From the NCBI RefSeq assembly GCF_028858535.1, contig NZ_JAPMOU010000028.1:1-64000 (forward strand): a DNA stretch of 64,000 nucleotides, written 5' to 3'. This document shows positions 22,600-32,583 of this stretch, one piece after another (position 1 is the first letter of the stretch; each line of letters begins with the position of its first letter). Made by a program: the position numbers and the translations under genes. Source of the DNA: Spartinivicinus poritis (lineage in GTDB: Bacteria; Pseudomonadota; Gammaproteobacteria; Pseudomonadales; Zooshikellaceae). Under the pieces are notes generated by a model. It was not told the DNA's origin. It worked only from the letters and a program-made list of their open reading frames with translations, and ran no database searches.

Positions 22600-23271
22600 T
22601 TAAGAAGCGCTGTTAACATTATTATTTTGTAATATTACCAAGTGACGTTCACCCTCACAGTTTGCTACTTCAAGTGGTATCGATTTTACCAACTTTGTAG
22701 AGAATGCTTCTGCTTGCTGAATCTCCTCTTTTGGATAGACGCCTTTCATGGCATAAAAATATCCCTTGGGTGCAAGCAGGTGTTGAGTCCATTTCACCAT
22801 ATCTTGTAGAGCACTAAAAGCTCGGGAGACAATAATATCAAAGGGATTATCAACCTGAAATTGTTCTACGCGTTTTTGAACGACTTGAATATTATCTAAC
22901 TGCAAAGCGGATTTTGCTTGGACTAAAAAGCGCGTTTTTTTGCCATTGCTATCCAGCAAAGTAAATTGCTTGTCGGGAAAACAAATAGCTAGTGGAATAC
23001 CAGGTAGGCCAGGGCCGGTGCCTACATCTAATATATGGCTGCCTTCGATATAAGGCACAACACTTAAGCTATCCAACAAGTGACGTGGAATCATTTGCTG
23101 GATATCTCTAACTGCTGTTAGGTTGTAGGCTTTATTCCACTTGTTTAGTAATAACAAATAAGCCGTTAACCGCTCAAGTTGAGACTCGGTAAGAGAGAGC
23201 CCCATAGTTGAGGCTCCAGTACTAATAGCTTTGGCAAGCTCTTGAGAGTTTTGTGTAGAGTGTGAATTCAC
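22600..23271 (-). CDS. rsmG: 16S rRNA (guanine-527-N7)-methyltransferase
   Basis: A 223-residue SAM-dependent enzyme (GidB) that methylates G527 of 16S rRNA. The SAM-binding motif is ILDVGTGPGLPGIPLAI, preceded by LNKWNKAYNLTAVRD and RHLLDSLSVVPYI, all family signatures; VSRAFSALQDM follows. It begins three bases after the mnmG stop, so the two are co-transcribed and probably translationally coupled. Confidence 0.97.
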   Translation of the reverse strand: MNSHSTQNSQELAKAISTGASTMGLSLTESQLERLTAYLLLLNKWNKAYNLTAVRDIQQMIPRHLLDSLSVVPYIEGSHILDVGTGPGLPGIPLAICFPDKQFTLLDSNGKKTRFLVQAKSALQLDNIQVVQKRVEQFQVDNPFDIIVSRAFSALQDMVKWTQHLLAPKGYFYAMKGVYPKEEIQQAEAFSTKLVKSIPLEVANCEGERHLVILQNNNVNSAS

Positions 23272-23274
23272 AGC

Positions 23275-25194
23275 TTAGGCGCTTAAGTCAGTTTTAGTTT
23301 TGTCTGCAACGATTTTTTCTGTAGCAATAGAGCGTTTTTTTAGATGAACAATTAATAGCGATACTGCCGCAGGTGTTACCCCAGGAATTCTTGATGCTCT
23401 GCCTAAAGTGTCTGGCCTGGCATCCGATAGCTTTTGCTTGATCTCATTAGAAAGGCCTGCAATTTGCTGATAGTCCAAGTCTTGAGGCAGCAAGGTATTT
23501 TCATGACGTCTTAACCGAGCGATTTCTTCAGTTTGACGATCAATATAGCCTTGGTATTTGGTTTGGATTTCTACTTGCTCAGCTACTTGAGGGTTGTCAG
23601 TCACAGGTTCGCCTACCAGATTAGCCACAGCCTGATAGCTTATGTCAGGGCGGCGTAACAGCTCTAACAGGTTATATTCCCGAGTAATAGGCCTTTCTAG
23701 AATTTTATTGGCCTCTTCACCTGCTGGAGTATTGGGCTGAATCCAGCTGGTTTTTAATCGTTGGGTTTCTTGCTCAATGGCTTCTTTTTTACGGCAGAAT
23801 ACTGCCCAGCGTTGATCATTAATCAAACCAAGCTCACGGCCTTTTTCAGTTAGCCTCAAATCAGCATTGTCTTCTCTTAATATCAGGCGATATTCCGCAC
23901 GGCTAGTAAACATCCGGTAGGGTTCTTGAGTGCCGTTGTTAATTAAATCATCAACCAGTACACCTATATAAGCTTCATCCCGGCGAGGACTCCAAGCTTC
24001 TTTTTCTTGTGCTTTTAATGCTGCGTTTAAGCCTGCAAGCAAGCCTTGTGCACCGGCTTCTTCGTAACCAGTGGTACCATTGATTTGACCAGCAAAATAT
24101 AAGCCTTGGACAAACTTGGTTTCTAAAGAAGGCTTTAAGTCTCTTGGGTCAAAAAAGTCATATTCAATGGCATAACCTGGACGAGTGATATGGGCATTTT
24201 CAAAGCCTTTAATTGAGCGTACTAACTCTAGCTGCACATCAAACGGCAGGCTGGTGGAAATACCATTGGGATAAAGCTCGTTGGTGGTTAACCCTTCTGG
24301 CTCAACAAAAACCTGGTGTGAGTTTTTATCTGCAAAACGGACAATTTTATCTTCTATAGATGGACAGTAACGTGGCCCGACTCCTTCAATCACCCCTGTA
24401 TACATGGGTGAGCGATCCATACCGCCACGAATAACCTCATGAGTTTGCTCATTGGTGTGCGTAATGTAGCAGCAGATTTGCTCTGGATGATCATTAACAG
24501 AACCCAGGTAAGACATCACTGGTGTAGGGGTGTCTCCAGGCTGAGGTGTCATAGCAGAGAAGTCGACTGATTTGGCATCAATTCGAGGAGGTGTACCTGT
24601 TTTTAGTCGATCCACACGGAATGGTAATTCACGCAAGCGATTGGCTAACGCAATAGAAGGAGGATCTCCTGCTCGACCCCCCGAATAGTTTTGTAAACCA
24701 ATGTGGATTTGTCCGCCCAAAAAGGTGCCAGTGGTTAGTACCACATTATTAGAGAAAAACTTCAGGCCCATCTGGGTAATAACCCCTTTGACCTGTTCGC
24801 CTTCAACTATTAAATCATCAGCGGCTTGTTGGAAAATGTCTAAGTTAGGCTGATTTTCTAATACTCGACGGATAGCGGCTTTATATAAGGCGCGGTCTGC
24901 TTGGGCGCGGGTTGCACGAACCGCAGGGCCTTTCCGAGAGTTTAGAATGCGAAACTGAATCCCGGCCTTATCCGTCGCTAATGCCATAGCACCGCCCAGC
25001 GCATCGATCTCTTTCACCAAGTGGCTTTTACCAATACCGCCAATCGCTGGGTTACAGGACATTTGTCCTAATGTTTCAATGTTATGGGTTAATAACAGCG
25101 TTTTAACCCCGGTGCGTGCCGCTGCCAGAGCTGCCTCTGTGCCTGCATGGCCGCCACCAATGACAATAACGTCATAGCGAGTCGGATAGTCCAC
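23275..25194 (-). CDS. mnmG: tRNA U34 carboxymethylaminomethyl-modifying enzyme MnmG (GidA)
   Basis: A 639-residue FAD enzyme that, with MnmE, modifies the wobble uridine of several tRNAs. The N-terminal FAD motif is [16 protein letters not shown]. Family motifs [33 protein letters not shown] and [17 protein letters not shown] are present, and the C-terminal helical MnmE-contact domain is complete. mnmE is not adjacent. Instead the 5' side borders the DnaA-box region. Confidence 0.98.
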   Translation of the reverse strand: MDYPTRYDVIVIGGGHAGTEAALAAARTGVKTLLLTHNIETLGQMSCNPAIGGIGKSHLVKEIDALGGAMALATDKAGIQFRILNSRKGPAVRATRAQADRALYKAAIRRVLENQPNLDIFQQAADDLIVEGEQVKGVITQMGLKFFSNNVVLTTGTFLGGQIHIGLQNYSGGRAGDPPSIALANRLRELPFRVDRLKTGTPPRIDAKSVDFSAMTPQPGDTPTPVMSYLGSVNDHPEQICCYITHTNEQTHEVIRGGMDRSPMYTGVIEGVGPRYCPSIEDKIVRFADKNSHQVFVEPEGLTTNELYPNGISTSLPFDVQLELVRSIKGFENAHITRPGYAIEYDFFDPRDLKPSLETKFVQGLYFAGQINGTTGYEEAGAQGLLAGLNAALKAQEKEAWSPRRDEAYIGVLVDDLINNGTQEPYRMFTSRAEYRLILREDNADLRLTEKGRELGLINDQRWAVFCRKKEAIEQETQRLKTSWIQPNTPAGEEANKILERPITREYNLLELLRRPDISYQAVANLVGEPVTDNPQVAEQVEIQTKYQGYIDRQTEEIARLRRHENTLLPQDLDYQQIAGLSNEIKQKLSDARPDTLGRASRIPGVTPAAVSLLIVHLKKRSIATEKIVADKTKTDLSA

Positions 25195-25370
25195 CGTAAT
25201 ACCTCACCCAAGAGCCTGTTAAATGGTCGCCTAGTATATAGAAAAGCTTTCTTATGCTGTACTAGGTCTGTAACTGTAAGTATGGCTGGCTATTTTATAG
25301 TCAAATTTAAAGATTGCTATAGGTATTCACAGTAATGACTGCAAATAAGAACTGTTCTGATGGATTAAAG

Positions 25371-25452
25371 TTATCCACAGGAAATCAGTAATTATTGAGG
25401 CTTTTATCACGAAATTAACTTGATATCCACAGCTAATCACACCTTATCCACA
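25371..25452 (+). other. Cluster of DnaA boxes, candidate oriC core
   Basis: TTATCCACA occurs perfectly at 25371-25379 and 25444-25452, and ATATCCACA (one mismatch) at 25423-25431, all on the same strand. Their spacings of 52 and 21 bp are close to whole helical turns. A weaker GTATTCACA lies at 25323-25331. The site adjoins mnmG, as oriC does in E. coli. Confidence 0.6.
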
Positions 25453-25517
25453 AAAGTTACGGTTAAAGTTGACTATATGGACAGTTATTTTTGGAGGTAC
25501 AGGCTATTGCACTATTT

Positions 25518-25547
25518 AGCCTCCCTCTTTGAAAAAGGGGGGAACTG
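25518..25547. repeat. Partial C/G-rich repeat arm
   Basis: A single arm, tagcctccctctttgaaaaa then ggggggaac, related to the inverted repeat pairs elsewhere but without its partner. Confidence 0.6.
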
Positions 25548-26175
25548 GTTTGCGACACTTTCAAGGTAGGAGAGAGGGAGCCAAAAAAGATGTCTCACTC
25601 CAAAATCAATATAAATTAACATGATTACAGCATAAGTAATTTAAAATAATGCAAAGTATGTTTGTTAATAATTACATTTATTTTTAGTTATCTTTCAGTA
25701 ACTTAATTATTGAATAAAAATACTTTAATGGATTTGATTATGATTAATATTTAATAGCCACTATAGAATAATATTACTAGTCAAATCGGTTGAGTAGAAA
25801 TATAAGGTTTGTTGTTTAAATGGGTCAAAAAAAACACTACCGATGGGTTGTAAAGAATAACATGTGACTCTTTTCTAAGTTAATTAATTTTATTCCTGCA
25901 TCATAGCTTTCAGATTCATCGCCAGTTAATGCCTTGTATGTAATGTAAAATTTACTGATAGGGAAAAGGTTATAGTTTAGCTGGAATGTTTATTATCTAA
26001 TTATGTATTTCACTAAGTTTAGATTTGTTTCTATAAAAAATATTGAAGAGAAAAGCTAATTGTTGAGCTGTTATTTTAGCAATATTTGATAGTGTTTGTT
26101 TGAAATAATAAAAATATCAACCTCGCTATTAGCACACTCGACAAGCCTAATAAATTTACTTTGATGAGGCTTATT

Positions 26176-28152
26176 ATGAAAAGTCAGCATGTTTTAAAAC
26201 AAATTGCGTATGCTGGTGTGCTCAGTGCCAGCACTCTAGTTTCGATGACAGCGTTAGCGGCAGAAAGAATTAATCTTGAAGAGCACGAATTAACGCGTGC
26301 TATACGCAGTATTGCGCCTGTACACGAAATTTTAGAATTGGAATCAGCTAAAGATGCTAAGCCTACCGCTATGATGAAATTTGATAGTGGCATTAAAAAA
26401 ACTCGTTATCAGCAGCAGTACAAAGGTGTACCCGTTTGGGGATATACCTTTGTTGCTGGTGTTGATAAACAGGGTGTAGCAGGAGATTTTAGCGGCCATT
26501 TATTAAGAGGTCTTGAACAGGATAACTTAGTTGTTGAACCCAGTATTTCTGCTGATCAGGCTTTGGAAATTGCAAAGCAACAACAAGGGCATGCTGGTTT
26601 TAAATCAGCGAGAATTGAACATAACGATAAACAACTTTATATATATGCTGAAAATCCAGAAAAACCTCGGCTAATCTATGAGGTTTCGTATTTTACCCAT
26701 GATCCAGAACCTACTCGCCCTTTTTATTTAATTGATGCTCATACCGGTGAAGTGGTTGATAGTTGGGAAGGGTTAAATACCAGAGAAGCCACTGGCCCAG
26801 GTGGAAATAAAAAAATGGGAAAATACATGTATGGTAAAGACCATGGCATGCTCCCCGTTGATGATCAATGCCGAATGAGTACCGAAAATGTTGAAACCAT
26901 CGACATGAAACACCAAAGTTCGGGTGGTCAGGTACATAAGTTTAGTTGTCCAGAAAATACTCACAAAGAAATTAATGGAGCTTACTCGCCATTAAATGAT
27001 GCCCATTATTTTGGAATGATGGTTTTCAAAATGTATAAAGAGTGGTTTGACATGAAACCACTGCCACATAAATTAAAGATGCGTGCCCACTACCGTCGAA
27101 ATTACGACAATGCAATTTGGGATGGCCGCGCGATGTCTTTTGGTGATGGAAGCAGAACGTTTTACCCACTTACTTCATTAGATGTATCAGCCCATGAAGT
27201 AAGCCATGGTTTTACCCAGCATAACTCAGGTTTAGTATACCGAGGTCAGTCGGGCGGTATGAACGAGGCCTTCTCTGATATGGCGGGCGAAGCTGCTGAG
27301 TATCATATGTTTAAAAAGGTAGACTGGTTGGTAGGTGCAACTATTACCAAAAGCATGAAAGCACTTCGTTATTTTGAAAAGCCAAGCCAGGATGGGCGCT
27401 CAATTGATCATGCAGAAAGCTATCGCCAGGGAATGGATGTTCACTTCTCAAGTGGTGTTTATAACCGAGCTTTTTATAACTTAGCAAACACCAGTGGTTG
27501 GGGGGTTAAATCAGCTTTTGAAGTGATGGTTATTGCCAACAAAATGTACTGGAAACAAAACACTCAATTTGAAGACGGCTCTTGTGGGGTAATGAAAGCA
27601 GCTAAAGACAAAGGCTGGAGTGTTGGTGATGTTAAAGCCGCGTTTAAAGTAGTAGGGCTAGGCAGTCGCTGTAATGTACCTGATGGCGGTGATAAACCAG
27701 GTGATGGTGATAATCCAAACCCCAACCCAAACCCTAACCCAAATCCGAACCCCAATCCAGACCCTGAGCCACCACAAGGTGACTTTAAGCCGATGATGAA
27801 CGATATGCAGGCTTGTTTAGATTTAACAGGTATGCATGTGAAAGCTAAAAGCTGTAGCAGTAATGGTAAAACCCAGCAATGGAAACTGGATTCCAAAGGC
27901 TTATTACACCCAGCCAATGAGCCAAATAAATGTTTACAAGTGGAGAAATGGTGGAGTGGTAAAAACCGAGCAGTTATTGGAAGTTGTAATGCTAATGACA
28001 TTGAGCAACGTTGGACCCTCAGCAATGGTCGTTTACAAAACGTAGCTTATAACTTTGCAGTTATTCAGCACTTTTATCAAAAACACAAGGATTGGGTAGG
28101 TATTTGGTTGAAGGATGAGAGTAGGAAAGGACAGAAATGGAAGTGGAAATAG
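26176..28152 (+). CDS. Secreted M4 (thermolysin/vibriolysin-type) zinc metalloprotease with ricin-type lectin tail
   Basis: A 658-residue preproenzyme. There is a signal peptide (MKSQHVLKQIAYAG to SMTALAA), an FTP/PepSY propeptide to about residue 200, and the M4 catalytic domain. The catalytic domain has zinc motif HEVSH (340-344), third ligand Glu364 in GGMNEAFSD, and catalytic histidine in IDHAESYRQGMDVHFSSGV. A (Asn-Pro)n linker (about 515-530) joins a C-terminal beta-trefoil-like segment with QQWKLD, CLQVEKWW and QRWTLSNGRLQN, the QxW pattern of ricin-B lectins. I start at the ATG at 26176 with gagg six bases upstream. Likely an extracellular protease targeted to glycans, secreted by type II secretion. 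Confidence 0.93.
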   Translation: MKSQHVLKQIAYAGVLSASTLVSMTALAAERINLEEHELTRAIRSIAPVHEILELESAKDAKPTAMMKFDSGIKKTRYQQQYKGVPVWGYTFVAGVDKQGVAGDFSGHLLRGLEQDNLVVEPSISADQALEIAKQQQGHAGFKSARIEHNDKQLYIYAENPEKPRLIYEVSYFTHDPEPTRPFYLIDAHTGEVVDSWEGLNTREATGPGGNKKMGKYMYGKDHGMLPVDDQCRMSTENVETIDMKHQSSGGQVHKFSCPENTHKEINGAYSPLNDAHYFGMMVFKMYKEWFDMKPLPHKLKMRAHYRRNYDNAIWDGRAMSFGDGSRTFYPLTSLDVSAHEVSHGFTQHNSGLVYRGQSGGMNEAFSDMAGEAAEYHMFKKVDWLVGATITKSMKALRYFEKPSQDGRSIDHAESYRQGMDVHFSSGVYNRAFYNLANTSGWGVKSAFEVMVIANKMYWKQNTQFEDGSCGVMKAAKDKGWSVGDVKAAFKVVGLGSRCNVPDGGDKPGDGDNPNPNPNPNPNPNPNPDPEPPQGDFKPMMNDMQACLDLTGMHVKAKSCSSNGKTQQWKLDSKGLLHPANEPNKCLQVEKWWSGKNRAVIGSCNANDIEQRWTLSNGRLQNVAYNFAVIQHFYQKHKDWVGIWLKDESRKGQKWKWK

Positions 28153-28170
28153 TATAACCTTTGCCCTGGC

Positions 28171-28321
28171 TCCTTCCCCCCTTTGATAAAGGGGGGCTAG
28201 GGGGGATTTAAAGTGACTGTAGTATTTTGATCCATCTTCGCTTTATTTGCTTGTGAAAATCCCCCTCAATCCCCTTTTCCAAAGGGGGAGGTTGGATTCC
28301 CTCTCCCTCTGTGAGAGGGAA
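28171..28321. repeat. C/G-rich inverted repeat pair, copy 2, plus a terminal hairpin
   Basis: The left arm is at about 28171-28212 and the right arm at about 28254-28296, in opposite orientation. A separate hairpin TTCCCTCTC...GAGAGGGAA (28297-28321) ends three bases before the multicopper oxidase stop and may terminate that gene. Confidence 0.8.
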
Positions 28322-28323
28322 TA

Positions 28324-29697
28324 TCAAGTGACAGAAACATACCCCATTAACCCTGTTTTCATATGCTCAATTACATGGCAGTGAAACATCCATCTACCAG
28401 GGTTATCTGCAACAAAAGCAATTTTTACTCTTTCGTTTTTTTCCATTAAAACTGTATCGGTATGGTAGGGTTTAATTTTCTTTTTATTTGACCATATAAC
28501 AGTAAATGTATGACCATGCATATGAATAGGATGTTTATGTGGGGTGACATTTTTCATGTCGAAAATATAAGTTTTACCAAGTTTTAACTCTGCTAGTGGC
28601 GCAGGTAAATTATCTTTACTCATACCTTTCCAAGCACGGCGGTTAATAGTCCAAAACTCATGTTTGGCTTTACCTTTTTTATCTGCTGGGGTCATAGCAC
28701 CAGACCACTCAAATAAAAAGTTTATGGTTTCTGCATTTTTCAAATCAGGTGTTGGAATAGGGTTAACTGGCAGTGATGGAGTTTGATTTCGTTTTGGTAA
28801 TTTAGCCTCAACCGTTTTTAGTGTTAACAAGTCAAAGAAAAGCCGGCCCTTACCGTTTTGTACTTCAATGATTTCTCCTATTTTGTCAGGCGCGATAAAT
28901 GCTATATCTAGGCGCATGCCTGCTCCTATTTCATGAGGAGTTAAGGGAACAGGTTCTTCAAGAGCATTGCCATCTACAGCAATAATTTTGGCTGGAAAGT
29001 CCTTTAGCGCAATTTTATAAATAAGGGTGTTATCAACATTTAAAAAGCGTAATCGTATTAGCCCGCCAGCAGGTATTTCAATAGTCGGCTTATGTTGACC
29101 ATTAACTGTTTCATAGCGGCCAGGGGTTCCCATTCTGGCGGCATAACGAGGAATGGATAACTGGGTAAACTCGCCTTTTTCATCTATATGCCAGTTCTTT
29201 AAACAAAGGGGAATATCTGCATCGAATATCACAGGTTCTGCTTCTTCAACAATTAACGCACCCACCAAACCTCTGCCAAGCTGCTGAGTACTATTCATAT
29301 GGGGGTGGTACCAAAAAGTGCCAGCATCAGGGCAAACAAAATCATAGATAAAAGTCTCGCCAGGCATAATAGGAGGCTGAGATAAAAAGGGTACGCCATC
29401 CATTGCAATATCAATTCTAATCCCATGCCAATGTATTGTTGTTGGCTCTTTTAGCTTGTTTATAAATTTTATTCGGATGCGTTGACCTTGTTTAGCACGT
29501 AATACAGGTGCAGGATAACCACCGTTAAAGCCCCAAATTGACGTATTAATGCCAGGGATAAGCTCTGCAGAACCAGGCTCAGCAGTTAATACATAATCAA
29601 AATCAGGTTCTTTTGCGGCTAACACAAGACGAGGAAGTTGACTGGCAGCCAAAATGCCAGCAGAGGATAACAAAAACTGACGCCGGGAAATTGCCAT
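28324..29697 (-). CDS. Tat-exported multicopper oxidase (CopA/CumA-like)
   Basis: A 457-residue periplasmic oxidase. The N-terminus SRRQFLLSSAGILAASQLP is a twin-arginine signal. The four copper motifs are all visible: HWHGIRID and FWYHPHMNS near the N-terminus, HKHPIHMHGHTF and HCHVIEHMKTGLMG at the C-terminus. The last carries the type 1 copper Cys and an axial Met. Family members oxidise Cu(I), Mn(II), phenolics or siderophores; no copper-efflux genes flank it, so the substrate is open. The domain count is usual for three-cupredoxin oxidases. Confidence 0.92.
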   Translation of the reverse strand: MAISRRQFLLSSAGILAASQLPRLVLAAKEPDFDYVLTAEPGSAELIPGINTSIWGFNGGYPAPVLRAKQGQRIRIKFINKLKEPTTIHWHGIRIDIAMDGVPFLSQPPIMPGETFIYDFVCPDAGTFWYHPHMNSTQQLGRGLVGALIVEEAEPVIFDADIPLCLKNWHIDEKGEFTQLSIPRYAARMGTPGRYETVNGQHKPTIEIPAGGLIRLRFLNVDNTLIYKIALKDFPAKIIAVDGNALEEPVPLTPHEIGAGMRLDIAFIAPDKIGEIIEVQNGKGRLFFDLLTLKTVEAKLPKRNQTPSLPVNPIPTPDLKNAETINFLFEWSGAMTPADKKGKAKHEFWTINRRAWKGMSKDNLPAPLAELKLGKTYIFDMKNVTPHKHPIHMHGHTFTVIWSNKKKIKPYHTDTVLMEKNERVKIAFVADNPGRWMFHCHVIEHMKTGLMGYVSVT

Positions 29698-29948
29698 TTT
29701 ACATCTCCTAAAAAGCTGTCAGGCATTTAACCAGCACTGAAGCAGAAAGTAAAATAATACCCTCACCTTTGAATATAAACTTGGGTGTAGGGTAAATACT
29801 ACTGCTTCTAACAATTTATAATACGTAATTGTTATTAAAGCCTGCTATTCAGCAAATACTGCTTTAGATAATACGTTAGGGCTACGGCGTCAGTAGTCTA
29901 GCCAATACGGCTACAAGCACTGAAAAGGATAAGAGGTAACGTTTTACG

Positions 29949-31058
29949 TTACTCATTACAAGTTAGTATAGGTTGTGTATTTACGCCAATATTTTTAGAT
30001 AAAAATTTATCAATAAATAGTAAAATATGTTTTTCTGCATAGCTGTGTCTGGCCAGGTAAGAGCTGTAACTCTTTGATTGTGGTGAAATTATATGGCGAG
30101 TACCAAGGTTGGTTAAAGAAAACCTTGCACGAAAACTGCCGCCAGTTTTCCATAACACTGGGTCACATACGGGGTCGCCTGTAATAAAATAATGCTCAAT
30201 GTGTTGTTTAATCCAGTCAGTATCCCAAAGCCGGTTAGTTTTAGCCAAGTCCAGTAAAGCTGCGTGGCCAAGCGCTGCTGTACTATAGCCAATAGCCTTT
30301 AACCCATGTTTAATTGCTGCATATTGGGCCATCGCACCACCTAACGAATGCCCTAGCAATAATAAGGGACTTTCAGGTGCTTTATTCTTTATGGCGATTT
30401 CTTTTGTCACTGTTTTGATGATATTAACAATTGCAGAGGCCTGTAGATAAAGCTTTGGTACTGAACTACCAACAAGGTTTTTTAAGTCGGTTGTTAGCTG
30501 GTGAGCGGATAAAGAACGATAATGTTTAGGTTTAACAAAACCTTTGCCTGAGTGAGTGCCACCGAATACCAGTTTAAACTGGTTCTTGGTAGGGTCGTAA
30601 AATAATGCTGTAAGGAGTCCTGTATGTTTATCAAATCCTATTCCTTCCGCTGTAAACTTCAGGCTAGCCAATAATGACTCGTTAAAAAATGCAGAACGGA
30701 AATCCTCTAACCGACACAGCTGATGTTGGGATAAACTGTTTACTTTAGTTTCAACATCGCTGATATGGGTAATTGGCTCACCATAGGTAAATCCAGCAAG
30801 TGCGGCATTAACAGCAATTTCTGATAAATTAACTTGTTGTATATTAATGACTTTTTCTTGCCACAGCTGTTTGCGATTTAGCCTGTTGATAACGGTTTCT
30901 GCTAACGATTTGTTATCAGAAAAACTATTTGATTTAAACAGGTGTTTGAAAGAGTGCAAGCTAATTTTGCTAAAGCTAGCGTTAGAAGATCTTCTACTTT
31001 GAGTAATTGACTCAGAGTTAGAAGGTGGTAATGAGTGGGTTTTTATTGAGCTTATCAT
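29949..31058 (-). CDS. Class 3 lipase-like alpha/beta hydrolase
   Basis: A 369-residue protein with the nucleophile elbow LLLLGHSLGGAMAQ (Ser238), FGGTHSGKGF upstream as oxyanion-loop region, and FITGDPVCDPV in the position of the acid residue. These match the fungal-lipase (lipase_3) fold. There is no hydrophobic signal peptide. The first 60 residues are rich in Ser, Lys and Asn (SITQSRRSSNASFSKISL), a composition often seen in type III secretion effectors, so an exported effector is possible. A cytoplasmic esterase is the alternative. No chaperone or secretion gene adjoins it. Confidence 0.75.
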   Translation of the reverse strand: MISSIKTHSLPPSNSESITQSRRSSNASFSKISLHSFKHLFKSNSFSDNKSLAETVINRLNRKQLWQEKVINIQQVNLSEIAVNAALAGFTYGEPITHISDVETKVNSLSQHQLCRLEDFRSAFFNESLLASLKFTAEGIGFDKHTGLLTALFYDPTKNQFKLVFGGTHSGKGFVKPKHYRSLSAHQLTTDLKNLVGSSVPKLYLQASAIVNIIKTVTKEIAIKNKAPESPLLLLGHSLGGAMAQYAAIKHGLKAIGYSTAALGHAALLDLAKTNRLWDTDWIKQHIEHYFITGDPVCDPVLWKTGGSFRARFSLTNLGTRHIISPQSKSYSSYLARHSYAEKHILLFIDKFLSKNIGVNTQPILTCNE

Positions 31059-31189
31059 TGATACAACCTGGTACTACATAGCTATTTACAGTTGGGGTAG
31101 CAGTTTTAGCTACTTATGATAGCTATATAACAGGAGGCGCTTTTTATAGATATCAGGTTTAAGTCGGTTTTTTTATGAATTTTATAGCA

Positions 31190-31211
31190 GTGTTGGATGT
31201 TCATCCAACAC
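31190..31211 (-). terminator. Perfect hairpin downstream of hmp
   Basis: GTGTTGGATG and CATCCAACAC form a 10-bp perfect stem with a 2-base loop, 22 bp after the hmp stop. The run of T expected for an intrinsic terminator is weak. Confidence 0.45.
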
Positions 31212-31232
31212 CACTCACAATGAAGTATATCG

Positions 31233-32441
31233 CTATAAGGATTGTTGAGGCCCAAACACCTCATAGTGAACCTGACTTGGGTCAACGCCAGCACTTAACA
31301 GCTGCTGATTAATTGTTTGCATAAAACCAAACGGACCACATAAGTAATATTGTGCGTTTGGCAGCAAAACTTGCTGCTTAATGTCATCAATCTGCATGGT
31401 TCCTTCAAACTGATAATCTATTCCTTGCTGGTCTGTTGGGGTGGGCTGTCGATACCAGATAATAGATTGAACATTATTATTTTCAGCCTCAACCTGCTTG
31501 ATAAAAGAATTGAAAGCATGCAGTTTACTATGCTCACAGGCATGCAAATAATAAATTGGTGCCTGGTGGTTGTTGGCAACCAAGGTATTTAACATGCTTA
31601 CCATCGGGGTTAAGCCAACGCCGGCTGAGATTAATACTACAGGGGTTTCCTGTTTGGCTTGTAAATAAAAGTCTCCAGCAGGAGGCAATATTTTCAAAGT
31701 GTCACCTACATTGATTTGATCATGCAGGTAGTTAGAAACAATACCTGGTTTTACTCCTCTATCTTCTCGGCGCACGCTAATGCGATAAGTTTTGCCGTTG
31801 GGTTTGTCAGATAGAGAGTATTGTCGTATTTCTTGGTGTGCAGATGAGTTTGGATTAGTAACTAAACTTAAGTATTGTCCTGGTTTGAAGCTTTTTACGG
31901 GTTTACCATCTACAGGAGCAAATTTAAAGGAAGTGATTAACTCACTCTCAACGCTTTTTTCTAACACAGTAAATTTACGAGGGCCTTTCCAGCCACCCTC
32001 TGCTTGCTGATACTCACTATAAATCGCTGATTCACGCTCTATAAATATACCAGCTAATGCTTGATAAGCTTTAGTCCATGCATCAAGAACGTCATCGGTT
32101 ACTACATCGGGTGCTAACTCCTTTAATGTGGCTAATAAATGATTGCCGACAATAGAGTAATGCTCGGGCTGAATTAAAAAGCCGGTATGTTTTTGGGCAA
32201 TATGCTCAATGGCTCCAGTGAGTACTTCTGGCTTATCGATAAACTTTGCATAAGCTAGTACAGCATTAAACAGAGCTTTAGGCTGTTCACCAGTGTGTTG
32301 GTGACTTTCATTAAAAATGTTTAGTAGCTCTGGGTTGTGTTTAAACATTCTTTTATAAAAATGCTCAGTGATTGTCGTTCCTGTTTGCTCTAATAAAGGA
32401 ACAGTGGCTTGTACAGTTGATACGGTGTTTGGGTCTAACAT
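31233..32441 (-). CDS. hmp: Flavohaemoglobin, nitric oxide dioxygenase
   Basis: A 402-residue cytoplasmic enzyme oxidising NO to nitrate with O2 and NAD(P)H. The globin domain (1-about 140) begins MLDPNTVSTVQATVPLLE, with distal FYKRMF and proximal-histidine segment around LLATLKELAPD. The reductase domain has the FAD motif RQYSLSD, NAD motif ISAGVGLTPM, and YLCGPFGFM. I start at the ATG at 32441 with aagga upstream; a longer frame adds 13 unlikely residues. An inverted repeat in its promoter region could be a regulator site. Confidence 0.96.
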   Translation of the reverse strand: MLDPNTVSTVQATVPLLEQTGTTITEHFYKRMFKHNPELLNIFNESHQHTGEQPKALFNAVLAYAKFIDKPEVLTGAIEHIAQKHTGFLIQPEHYSIVGNHLLATLKELAPDVVTDDVLDAWTKAYQALAGIFIERESAIYSEYQQAEGGWKGPRKFTVLEKSVESELITSFKFAPVDGKPVKSFKPGQYLSLVTNPNSSAHQEIRQYSLSDKPNGKTYRISVRREDRGVKPGIVSNYLHDQINVGDTLKILPPAGDFYLQAKQETPVVLISAGVGLTPMVSMLNTLVANNHQAPIYYLHACEHSKLHAFNSFIKQVEAENNNVQSIIWYRQPTPTDQQGIDYQFEGTMQIDDIKQQVLLPNAQYYLCGPFGFMQTINQQLLSAGVDPSQVHYEVFGPQQSL

Positions 32442-32562
32442 CAGTAAGTCCTTATTTATAAGAGTGCAGAACGACTGCACATGAAGATATTACGGTTGTT
32501 GTGTTGCGCGATACATTCCTCGCCGCTCAAGGATAGAGTTAGCTTTATAATATGCTTTTAGT

Positions 32563-32583
32563 ATGCATATTTATAATATGTAT
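32563..32583. promoter_or_regulatory. Inverted repeat between hmp and the ArsR-type gene
   Basis: ATGCATATT and AATATGTAT pair with one mismatch around a 3-base centre, about 120 bp upstream of the hmp start. The ATGCAT cores recall NsrR half-sites but are spaced wider than the NsrR consensus. Operator function is only a suggestion. Confidence 0.35.

Larger units (their letters stand above)
25195..26175. other. AT-rich region containing a candidate replication origin
   Basis: A gene-free stretch of nearly 1 kb right of mnmG. The mnmG-proximal third carries the DnaA boxes listed separately and a partial C/G-rich repeat (25518-25547). The rest, about 25600-26150, is strongly AT-rich, as expected for an unwinding region or for the promoter of the protease gene. 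Confidence 0.55.

Noticed and set aside
20822..23271. parS site within the parAB region
   Set aside because: I looked for the TGTTTCACGTGAAACA-type palindrome and saw only a partial gcacgtga core inside parB, which is not enough.
27564..28025. Leftward Gly/Leu/Phe-rich frame opposite the protease linker
   Set aside because: It is a shadow of the Asn-Pro linker and lectin tail; the rightward gene is unambiguous.
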